Below are positions 1-5,972 of a stretch of 6,676 nucleotides of DNA, piece after piece (positions within the stretch are counted from its first letter, which is position 1; the number at the start of each line of letters is the position of its first letter). Below the pieces are notes generated by a model, which ran no database searches, was not told the DNA's origin, and was given only the letters and a program-made list of their open reading frames with translations. The position numbers and the translations under genes are program-made. The stretch comes from Candidatus Woesearchaeota archaeon (GTDB lineage: Archaea; Nanobdellota; Nanobdellia; Woesearchaeales; UBA10107): NCBI GenBank assembly GCA_013331965.1, contig DUFL01000035.1, forward strand, positions 1 to 6,676, given 5' to 3'.

Positions 1-335
1 GGCAGATAAGGAGGATTGAATATTATGGTATCGAATCTTCCTTTAATATCAGAAAACAAATCACTATTAATTATTTTTATTTTACTATTTAATTCCTTTT
101 TATTAATTTTATTCTTTAAATGACGAATGACTTCATCAGATATATCCGCAGCCAAAACAGACCTTACTTTTTTTAACTTTGCTGCTTCAAACGCCTGTAT
201 TCCTGAACCAGTTCCAACATCAAGAACTTTCCCAAATGCAAGTTTCTTCACAAACTCAGAAAGTAAATGACTATCCTCAGCAGGCTCATATATCGCCCGC
301 CTTTGTCGTGCGGACATAACTTCGTTATGTATCAT
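1..335 (-). CDS. mtq2: HemK2/Mtq2-type protein (release factor) glutamine methyltransferase, 3' end missing
   Basis: This is the first 111 codons of a SAM-dependent methyltransferase that runs off the left edge. The sequence shows the signature YEPAEDSHLL at residues 16-25, the SAM-binding loop DVGTGSG near residues 39-45, an acidic strand end AADIS near 62-66, and the catalytic NPPYLP motif at the window edge. NPPY with an N-terminal YEPAEDS is the hallmark of the archaeal/eukaryotic Mtq2 (HemK2) branch, which methylates the GGQ glutamine of release factor 1, usually with the activator Trm112. Family members are about 200 residues, so roughly half is visible. The ATG at 335-333 overlaps the TGA of the upstream winged-helix gene (ATGA), so translation is probably coupled; I see no strong Shine-Dalgarno. 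A second in-frame ATG (codon 7, 317-315) is an alternative start. The family call is strong; the exact substrate is inferred. Confidence 0.88.
   Translation of the reverse strand, partial: MIHNEVMSARQRRAIYEPAEDSHLLSEFVKKLAFGKVLDVGTGSGIQAFEAAKLKKVRSVLAADISDEVIRHLKNKINKKELNSKIKIINSDLFSDIKGRFDTIIFNPPYL
314..330 (-). other. Perfect 7-bp hairpin at the start of mtq2
   Basis: On the minus strand the sequence reads ACATAAC-GAA-GTTATGT, a perfect 7-bp stem with a 3-nt loop. It begins five bases after the A of the mtq2 ATG, directly after the upstream stop codon. The alternative in-frame ATG (codon 7) lies within the second arm. A hairpin here in the mRNA could limit fresh initiation and favour coupled re-initiation; that function is inferred. 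The stem is AT-rich and of modest stability. Confidence 0.45.
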
Positions 336-793
336 TTGTATCTTTCATCTAATGCCTTTGCGTATTCCTTCACTCTTTCAAGGATTGACAGCAATAAAAA
401 CTTTTCTGTCCTTTCCGAAAAAGAGGTGTGCAAAGCATCATGTTCTGTTATTCTGTAACTATTCTTGATTTTTTCAGCTAAAAATAAATCCCTTAACCTT
501 CTCAATTGTCTTCTGACATTTGAATTGGCGACCCCGTTTAAAGGAAGTTTATACTTTTTTCTTGAATCTAAAACTCTGCTCGTTAGTTCTTCAGAACTTA
601 AGTGTTTCTTTTCTTGCTTAGCCCTAAGCATAACTTCCATTATATCAACAATAACATCCCTTGAATCTCCTGGCTGAAGTAAACCAATGCTTAAACAGAA
701 CTTTTTAACTAATTCTCTATCACTCAGTTTAGAAGGCTTTTCATACCTTCTTAGGCTTATTTCCGACAGAGGAGTGTCTTTTATCTTTATCAT
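332..793 (-). CDS. Predicted winged-helix protein of unknown function, upstream of mtq2
   Basis: This is a 153-residue basic, mostly helical protein that I do not recognise by name. Residues about 44-62, 66-81 and 89-105 read as three helices, the third rich in arginine (SNVRRQLRRLRDL). A short hairpin-like stretch follows (AEKIKNSYRIT, 106-116), then a long C-terminal helix (about 124-150). This order suggests a winged-helix DNA- or RNA-binding domain with a possible dimerisation helix. I placed the start at ATG 793 because a TATA box lies 26.5 nt upstream of it. The frame stays open back to a TTG at 844, directly after an in-frame TGA, but that start would lie upstream of the promoter. The stop overlaps the mtq2 start (ATGA), so the two are probably one transcript. 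A role linked to translation termination is inferred from this neighbour only. There are no catalytic motifs and no membrane segments. Confidence 0.8.
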   Translation of the reverse strand: MIKIKDTPLSEISLRRYEKPSKLSDRELVKKFCLSIGLLQPGDSRDVIVDIMEVMLRAKQEKKHLSSEELTSRVLDSRKKYKLPLNGVANSNVRRQLRRLRDLFLAEKIKNSYRITEHDALHTSFSERTEKFLLLSILERVKEYAKALDERYK

Positions 794-814
794 AAAGGTA
801 TTAAGCAGAAGTTG

Positions 815-830
815 TTTTATATAGCTTTCG
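815..830 (-). promoter_or_regulatory. TATA promoter of the winged-helix/mtq2 operon
   Basis: The minus strand reads CGAAAGC-TATATAAAA. The TATATAAA core (823-816) is centred 26.5 nt from the ATG at 793, and the preceding purine-rich stretch (830-824) is a plausible BRE for TFB. The archaeal TATA-to-start distance puts transcription initiation at or next to the ATG, giving a leaderless mRNA. The box is inside the longer reading frame from TTG 844, which argues against that longer start. Confidence 0.72.
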
Positions 831-858
831 ATTAAATCATTCAATCATAAAAACAGAT

Positions 859-869
859 AAATATTTAAA
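859..869 (+). promoter_or_regulatory. TATA promoter of the lipoprotein gene
   Basis: The sequence AAATATTTAAA contains the core TATTTAAA (862-869), centred 26.5 nt before the ATG at 892. No Shine-Dalgarno sequence fits between box and start, so a leaderless transcript is expected. It points away from the winged-helix promoter, with the two cores 46 bp apart. Confidence 0.72.
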
Positions 870-891
870 CAAGAACGATTAGATATCAACC

Positions 892-1278
892 ATGAAACGG
901 GTGTGGATGTTATTTGCAGTGTTAATTCTTATTGCAGCTTGCGCTAAATCTGTCTCAGTGAGTGAAACTCCTCAGTCAAATGAAAAGACAGCAGGTCAGG
1001 AATCTCAGGCAAAAGAAGTTACTGTGACTCTGCCTGCCAAATTCAAATTAATACAGGAAACGGCAACAAGAAATCCTGCGGTTGTGAAAGGAATTGTTAA
1101 GAACATAGGAAATGGAACAGGCTCAGTAAAAGTGACAGCAAGAGTGTATTACGCCAAGGTTGTTTCGGGAGAAGAAATACAAACAATAGAAAATGTCGCT
1201 CCCGGAGAAGAAAAGAGCTTCAGTATCCCGATTGAAAAAGTAACTCAATGGACAAGCTTTAAAGTATTCTTGGAATAA
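892..1278 (+). CDS. Small secreted lipoprotein with a beta-sandwich (FxLYD/CARDB-like) domain
   Basis: This is a 128-residue predicted exported lipoprotein. It has a signal peptide with basic residues at 2-3, a hydrophobic core (residues 4-14) and the lipobox IAAC, with Cys17 as the lipidated residue. A polar linker rich in Ser, Glu, Gln and Thr (about 19-40) leads to a beta-rich domain (about 42-128). The pattern VVKGIVKNIGNGTG (64-77), then a VTARVYY strand and a turn at PGEEKSF (104-110), is typical of FxLYD or CARDB extracellular beta-sandwich domains, which often mediate binding or surface attachment. No enzymatic residues are evident. It is a single-gene unit with its own leaderless TATA promoter and a T-tract after the stop. 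Start and membrane anchoring are well supported; the domain family is by eye, and the ligand is unknown. Confidence 0.85.
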   Translation: MKRVWMLFAVLILIAACAKSVSVSETPQSNEKTAGQESQAKEVTVTLPAKFKLIQETATRNPAVVKGIVKNIGNGTGSVKVTARVYYAKVVSGEEIQTIENVAPGEEKSFSIPIEKVTQWTSFKVFLE

Positions 1279-1313
1279 TTATTTTTGGTTAGATTATTGT
1301 GAGCTGATGTTAA

Positions 1314-1344
1314 TTTTTTGTTTCGTAATTAGTACGAATAAAAA
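1314..1344. terminator. Probable bidirectional terminator between the lipoprotein gene and ileS
   Basis: The convergent gap holds T6-G-T3 on the plus strand (1314-1323), and T5 (1344-1340) then AT-rich sequence on the minus strand. Between them is the stem TTCGTA-ATTAG-TACGAA (1322-1338), so the block is an imperfect palindrome with a U-tract for each direction. Archaeal terminators are mainly U-tracts, so the T-runs are the stronger evidence. A further T5 at 1282-1286 follows the lipoprotein stop directly. Confidence 0.55.
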
Positions 1345-1367
1345 CTGGCCGGGGTGCGGCAGCTGAA

Positions 1368-4300
1368 TTAAATCTTATCAAAACTTATCTTAATATTTTT
1401 ATCTTTTATCTTATCACTTAATTCGTACTTTCCCTTTCCGGAAAAATTCAATGATTTAGCTCCGCATCTTTCAGAAATCATGCTTTTGAAAGGAACCAAA
1501 TCCTTAGCATCATCCGTTTCAATAAACAGGTTAATCTCATCTGTCTTCTGCAATCCTGAATCTTTCCTTAGTGTCTGGACTTTTCTCATCACTTCTCTCG
1601 CGAATCCTTCCGCCTCAAGATCTTTGTTCGTCTCAGCATTAAGATAGCATATTCCGGAAGGGAATTCTGAAGAGACCCAGTCCTTTGGAAGAGAATGTTC
1701 GGCCGTGAAATGTTCTTTTTTCAGCTCGAATTTTTCTGAATCGACTATAATGATAGCTTTGCCTTCTTTCTGTATTTTATCATTAAGTGCAGGCATAGTA
1801 ATCAACTTTGCTAAAATACTTGTTGCTTTTTTGCCGAAAACAGGGCCTAATTTTGAGAAATCCGGCTTCAATGATATTTTAGCGTGTGCAAATGAATCCG
1901 AAATGATAAGTTTCTTCACATTTGTCTGAGAAGCTATCAAATCCTGCGTTTTCTTCAGGGATTTAGAGACATCTTCTTTATCCGTAACCAATACAACTTC
2001 AGAAACTGGCCACCTTACCCCTCTTTTTATCTTTTCTCTTGAGCTCAAAATAGACTGTATTGCATATTTTGCATGGCTGATGCTTGTTTCCAGTTCAGCA
2101 TCAATTAATTTAGAATCAGATTTAGGCCAATCATATAGATTTATAGAGACCTCTTTATATTCGGATTTAAGTTTTGACGCATCAGACAAGTTCTGATAGA
2201 TTTTTTCACATATAAATGGACACACTATATTAAACATTAATAGCGCTCTCTTTAACACATAATTAATTGTATAAAATACTCCGCTTTTTTCTTTCTTGCT
2301 TCCAAGCGCAAGTTTTTCCCTGATTAATTGGATGTATGTTCTCGACAACTCCGTAATCAGACTCTCTAGATGTGCAACACATTCGTCAATACGATATTCG
2401 TCCATCAGCTCCGTCACTTTCTTAAGTGTTGAATTTGCACGAGATAGGATATACTTATCTTCTAAGTCTAGAGAATAACTTTTCATAGATACTTCTTCAT
2501 TTATAGTTATATCTATTAGAAGTTTATGAAGATTCCACAGCATTGTAAGATGCTTTTGTTTAGTGTTTATCTCATCCCAGCTAAATGCAAGATTCTCTCC
2601 AGCATTTAAAGAGGATAGATAATACCTCATTGTGTCTACTCCGTGTTTATCTATTATTTCGTAAGGAGAGATAACGTTGCCAAGTGATTTTGACATTTTT
2701 TCTCCGCCTATGGACAGTAACATTCCGGTACAGTATACATTATCGAAGCAGTCCTTATCGAACACGACGTTGGAACATATATTAAGCATGCTAAACCATA
2801 AACGAATTTGCTCCCTCGCTTCCAGAATAAAATCAATTCGCGGATATTTCTTGAGATATTCATCTGTCTGAGGATATTTTAGACAGTTCCAATATAATGT
2901 TCCAGAATCCAGCCAGACATCCAAAACATCAGGGATCCTATTCATAATAGAGTTGCACTTTTTACATGGCAGTTCAACAGCATCAATCCAGGGCTTATGT
3001 AGATTAGAAGGGATTTTCTTGGCGCCTAGTTTTTTTAATTCTTCAGATGATGCCACAACAATATAATTGCTGCACTTTTCATTCTGACATCTCCATATTG
3101 GTGCAGGAGTCCCCCAGAATCTTTGCTTTGTTATAGAATTGTCTCTTAGATTTTTTATCCACAAGTCATATTGCTCTTTTGCATCCGAAGGCACCCAGTG
3201 GACACGTTCATTTTGACGCCTCATTTTCTCTATTGAGTCTTCTATTTTCAAAAACCATTGCTTTGTTGTCCTAAATATTATTGGATTCTTGCATCTCCAG
3301 CAATGAGCATAATCGTGCTCAACGTTCACTGTAGCGATAAGAACTCCCAATTTGTCCAGTTCTTCAATAAACTTCTTGTCGTCTATTTTTGCCCTTAATC
3401 CTGCAAATTTTCCTGCTTCTTTTGGAAACACACCCTGTTCGTCAATAAAATTGAATGGAGGCAATCCGTTCTTGTGCCCTACTTCGTAATCTTCTGGACC
3501 GCAGCCGGGAGCACAATGAACAAGTCCAGAACCTGCAGACAAATCAACATATTCTTTTGATAAGATTACAGTGTGTATCTTTTTAGTTTTATGTTCTTGC
3601 TTTAATGATTCATAATCAATTATATTTGAAAAAGGATGCTTGTATTCTATTCCCTCTAATTCCTCCCCTTTTACTTCTCTAAGAATTGCAAACTTCTTTC
3701 CAACAACATGCCCCATAAATCCGCCGACGAGTCCTTTTGCAACCCACCATTTCTCACCTTCGTATTTCTTTTTATCTTCAGGACCATCGTGAACTTCTAT
3801 TTTTACATATTCGAGATCGGGGTTTACCATGACTGCGAGGTTAAATGGCAAAGTCCAAACAGTTGTTGTCCATATTATTAAGTACTCTTTTTCTTTTCCT
3901 ACAATAGGCAGTTTAACAAAAACTGACTTGTCAGTTACTGATCTATACTCCAATTCATGTTTTGCATTTGCAGAAGCACAATCGTAACACCAAGTCAGTG
4001 TTCTTAGCCCTTCATACAATCTGCCTTTATCGTGTGCTTTCTTGATTAACCACCATTCACTTTCAATAAAATCATTTGTTATCGGCATGTATGGATCATC
4101 ATGGTCCATCCAGACAGCCATTCTTTTGAGATCTTTTATCATATCATTCATTTTTTCGATGCAGAATTTCTCACATTCCTTGGCAAACTTCTCTTCTCCT
4201 ATATTTTTAATGATATCTTCTTTTGTTTTTGCACCGAATAAAGCTTGAACTTTTAACTCTGTCGGTAATCCATGCATATCATATCCTGAACGATCCCATA

Positions 4301-4517
4301 CATCAAACCCTTGCATTCTTTTGTATCTGAGTACTGTGTCCTTCATTGAAGAATTCCATGCATGACCCATATGCAAAGCACCGGAAGTATAAGGCGGCCC
4401 TTGTAAGAAATAGTATGGTTTTCCCTTTACTCCCTTGGCTTTCATCTTTTCGTAAGTTTTATTCTTAGTCCAGAACTCCAGGATCTCTTTTTCTATTATT
4501 TGTGGATCATAATTCAT
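1368..4517 (-). CDS. ileS: Isoleucyl-tRNA synthetase, archaeal/eukaryotic type
   Basis: This cytoplasmic class I synthetase charges tRNA-Ile with isoleucine using ATP. At 1,049 residues it has the usual full length. The HIGH motif is HMGH (49-52), followed by the IleRS-type signature GYDMHGLPTE (68-77). The CP1 editing domain shows WTTTVWTLP (216-224) and VHCAPGCGPED (333-343), with Asp343 in the place of the conserved editing aspartate. Zinc-type cysteine pairs occur at 177/180 and 406/409, and a further set at 477/482/518/521. The catalytic core continues with QRFWGTPAP (465-473), DVWLDSG (533-539) and KMSKS (607-611), then the helical anticodon-binding domain (about 640-830) and a C-terminal extension. 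The ATG at 4517 overlaps the upstream unknown gene by 11 bases, and GGAG (4528-4525) lies 7 nt before it. Two motif positions are unusual: Val220 where proline is usual, and EQIRLWF (569-575) where DQxRGWF is usual. The enzyme identity is secure. Confidence 0.96.
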   Translation of the reverse strand: MNYDPQIIEKEILEFWTKNKTYEKMKAKGVKGKPYYFLQGPPYTSGALHMGHAWNSSMKDTVLRYKRMQGFDVWDRSGYDMHGLPTELKVQALFGAKTKEDIIKNIGEEKFAKECEKFCIEKMNDMIKDLKRMAVWMDHDDPYMPITNDFIESEWWLIKKAHDKGRLYEGLRTLTWCYDCASANAKHELEYRSVTDKSVFVKLPIVGKEKEYLIIWTTTVWTLPFNLAVMVNPDLEYVKIEVHDGPEDKKKYEGEKWWVAKGLVGGFMGHVVGKKFAILREVKGEELEGIEYKHPFSNIIDYESLKQEHKTKKIHTVILSKEYVDLSAGSGLVHCAPGCGPEDYEVGHKNGLPPFNFIDEQGVFPKEAGKFAGLRAKIDDKKFIEELDKLGVLIATVNVEHDYAHCWRCKNPIIFRTTKQWFLKIEDSIEKMRRQNERVHWVPSDAKEQYDLWIKNLRDNSITKQRFWGTPAPIWRCQNEKCSNYIVVASSEELKKLGAKKIPSNLHKPWIDAVELPCKKCNSIMNRIPDVLDVWLDSGTLYWNCLKYPQTDEYLKKYPRIDFILEAREQIRLWFSMLNICSNVVFDKDCFDNVYCTGMLLSIGGEKMSKSLGNVISPYEIIDKHGVDTMRYYLSSLNAGENLAFSWDEINTKQKHLTMLWNLHKLLIDITINEEVSMKSYSLDLEDKYILSRANSTLKKVTELMDEYRIDECVAHLESLITELSRTYIQLIREKLALGSKKEKSGVFYTINYVLKRALLMFNIVCPFICEKIYQNLSDASKLKSEYKEVSINLYDWPKSDSKLIDAELETSISHAKYAIQSILSSREKIKRGVRWPVSEVVLVTDKEDVSKSLKKTQDLIASQTNVKKLIISDSFAHAKISLKPDFSKLGPVFGKKATSILAKLITMPALNDKIQKEGKAIIIVDSEKFELKKEHFTAEHSLPKDWVSSEFPSGICYLNAETNKDLEAEGFAREVMRKVQTLRKDSGLQKTDEINLFIETDDAKDLVPFKSMISERCGAKSLNFSGKGKYELSDKIKDKNIKISFDKI

Positions 4518-5457
4518 TGTCGATCTCCAACAGCCTCTTAATTACCTTATTTTCCCAACCTTTTTTGAAGTCAGTAGTTAGAAACTTGAAATCAAATTTA
4601 GTCTTATAAAAATCTAGATAATTGCCCGTAGTAAACGACCAAGATCCCTCAAAACTCAACGGTTGAGAAACAATTATTGGGAAAACTCTCTTTCCATAAA
4701 CAAGCGGTAACATCTTTGATATGTCCATAAGAATCTTCTGCTTTCTTTTTTCTTTGCTCCTGCTTTCATTCTTGGCTGTGTGCATAGAGATTGCCAGGAT
4801 GAATTTATTTCCTTTTGGACTGATTAGTTCCAAGTCATAAGCTCTTCCCTTAGAAATATAATCTACCGTGAAGCCATGTTTTAGGGACTCATTCATTAGA
4901 CTTTTTGCTTCTTTTTCAACCTGTATCAAGAAATCGTGTGGAGCCAGATTTAAATCGCTCCATTGTTCCAAGTCGAAACAGACATAAACTGGCCTGGTGT
5001 ATGTTTTCTTACCGCTCATCTCATATTCTTTCCAGATTTTATTAGGCAAATGTTTATTTAAAACAAGCTGCAAATAAGGATGAGAGCCAAAATAAGTTTG
5101 TAGCGTAGATCCACTTTCTTCAGTTCTCTCTAATTCTATAAACCATTGCTTGTCCTTTTTGTAAAAGTTTATTTTAACTTGTTTATGGTCCTTCCCTTTT
5201 TTGCTTAATCTGTTTACAAAGTTTGCACTTGTTATTCTAACGACTGCTCTTCTTGTTTTTTTCCTGTACGTGCTTATTTTATTAATGTGTTTCCATCTGT
5301 ATTTTTGATTCGAGATGCCCTCTTCTATTGTAATGGACGCAGGAACGATAACCATGTCCATACAACGGATTTTAACGTTTAAAAGTGTTTCGTCGGGAAA
5401 ATACCAGAATACATTATCCATTATAGCTTTAGGGTCATAATTGCTTATTTCAGCCAT
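4507..5457 (-). CDS. Unrecognised 316-residue protein, first gene of the ileS operon
   Basis: I do not recognise this protein. It is soluble, with no signal peptide or membrane segment. The N-terminal part (about 15-150) alternates strands with basic stretches (RKKTRR 65-70, SKKGKDHK 85-92), as in a nucleic-acid-binding beta domain. The C-terminal part (about 165-300) has a helix (DFLIQVEKEAKSLMNESL, 175-192), a strand pair AYDLELIS (206-213) and KFILAISM (218-225), a basic helix RSKEKRKQKILMDIS (233-247), and a strand KRVFPIIVSQ (256-265). This order resembles the PD-(D/E)XK nuclease fold, with Asp208 as a possible first acid. AIS (222-224) stands where the catalytic (D/E)xK would be, so it would be inactive if the fold is right. 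A leaderless TATA promoter supports ATG 5457. The gene overlaps ileS by 11 bases, so the two are co-transcribed; any functional link to IleRS is unproven. Confidence 0.85.
   Translation of the reverse strand: MAEISNYDPKAIMDNVFWYFPDETLLNVKIRCMDMVIVPASITIEEGISNQKYRWKHINKISTYRKKTRRAVVRITSANFVNRLSKKGKDHKQVKINFYKKDKQWFIELERTEESGSTLQTYFGSHPYLQLVLNKHLPNKIWKEYEMSGKKTYTRPVYVCFDLEQWSDLNLAPHDFLIQVEKEAKSLMNESLKHGFTVDYISKGRAYDLELISPKGNKFILAISMHTAKNESRSKEKRKQKILMDISKMLPLVYGKRVFPIIVSQPLSFEGSWSFTTGNYLDFYKTKFDFKFLTTDFKKGWENKVIKRLLEIDNEL
4525..4528 (-). promoter_or_regulatory. Shine-Dalgarno site of ileS
   Basis: GGAG on the minus strand ends 7 nt before the ileS ATG and lies inside the coding sequence of the preceding gene. 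It supports the ATG at 4517 as the start. It also shows that this internal cistron uses an SD signal, while the first cistrons in the window appear leaderless. Confidence 0.7.
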
Positions 5458-5479
5458 GTTTAAACGTCTAGAATAGTGA

Positions 5480-5490
5480 TTTATAAAGGT
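5480..5490 (-). promoter_or_regulatory. TATA promoter of the unknown gene-ileS operon
   Basis: The minus strand reads ACC-TTTATAAA. The octamer (5487-5480) is centred 26.5 nt from the ATG at 5457, implying a leaderless transcript for the first cistron. This is the only promoter I can see for ileS. Confidence 0.74.
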
Positions 5491-5502
5491 TATTACGGCT
5501 GG

Positions 5503-5513
5503 TTTTAAATATA
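5503..5513 (+). promoter_or_regulatory. TATA promoter of the 145-residue protein gene
   Basis: The sequence TTTTAAATATA places its TATA core (5504-5512) about 27 nt before the ATG at 5535. It is back-to-back with the operon promoter, about 24 bp between core centres, so TBP/TFB bound at the two sites would be close neighbours. A leaderless start is expected. Confidence 0.7.
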
Positions 5514-5534
5514 AGCAATTAATCGGGAATAAGC

Positions 5535-5972
5535 ATGAAACATAGCTATGAAGAATCTACGGCTTCAGCAAAGAATGTTAATGAAGAACAGCCTGAAACA
5601 CATATACGATACAGAGGATACCAGGACTGGAAAGACTGGCTCGACAATAATCACTTTAAATTCTCAGATGGAAGCATAAAATCGAACAATCCTTCTTTTT
5701 ACAGATTTCTCACAAAAAATAAACTATTGCTGAAAGCCCAGTCTTATCTTAAAATAAAATGGGATATCACAATAGCCAGAAGAAAAGTCTCAGGAAAAAA
5801 GAAAATTTCGGCAAAAGAATATACAATCAACGCAGATGATGCTGCAAGAAAAGCATTATCCCGCGATATCTTTATTGATAAGATAAATAAGATAAGAGCT
5901 GCGGAAGGAAAACCATTGCTGCAGGTAATTGAAAGAGAACCTGACCTTGAGATGATGGTGGATGAATATTAA
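5535..5972 (+). CDS. Unrecognised 145-residue basic protein
   Basis: I do not recognise this protein. The first 22 or so residues are polar and look disordered (many Ser, Glu and Asn). A compact region follows at about 23-85, with aromatic residues in YQDWKDWLDNNHFKF (29-43) and PSFYRFLTKNKLL (53-65). A basic segment (RRKVSGKKK, 82-90) leads to helices at about 101-123 and an acidic C-terminus. The composition suggests a small nucleic-acid-binding or adaptor protein, which is only inference. There is no signal peptide, membrane segment or cysteine. The start is supported by the TATA box about 27 nt upstream. The gene is divergent from the ileS operon and convergent with polB, whose stop codon it overlaps. 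Codon use resembles its neighbours, so recent transfer is not indicated. Confidence 0.8.
   Translation: MKHSYEESTASAKNVNEEQPETHIRYRGYQDWKDWLDNNHFKFSDGSIKSNNPSFYRFLTKNKLLLKAQSYLKIKWDITIARRKVSGKKKISAKEYTINADDAARKALSRDIFIDKINKIRAAEGKPLLQVIEREPDLEMMVDEY

Noticed and set aside
314..330. Resemblance of the hairpin to a loxP arm (shared ATAACTTCGT)
   Set aside because: There is no 8-bp spacer and no second 13-bp arm, and no recombinase gene is nearby; the match is a short coincidence.
267..458. Plus-strand open frame across the mtq2/winged-helix junction
   Set aside because: It lies antisense to two well-supported genes, has no family resemblance and no TATA box at the usual distance.
465..677. 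Plus-strand open frame inside the winged-helix gene
   Set aside because: It is a shadow of the minus-strand gene, with a composition expected from antisense reading.
1705..4248. Several short plus-strand open frames (60-74 codons)
   Set aside because: All lie antisense within ileS, which is intact over its whole length with conserved motifs.
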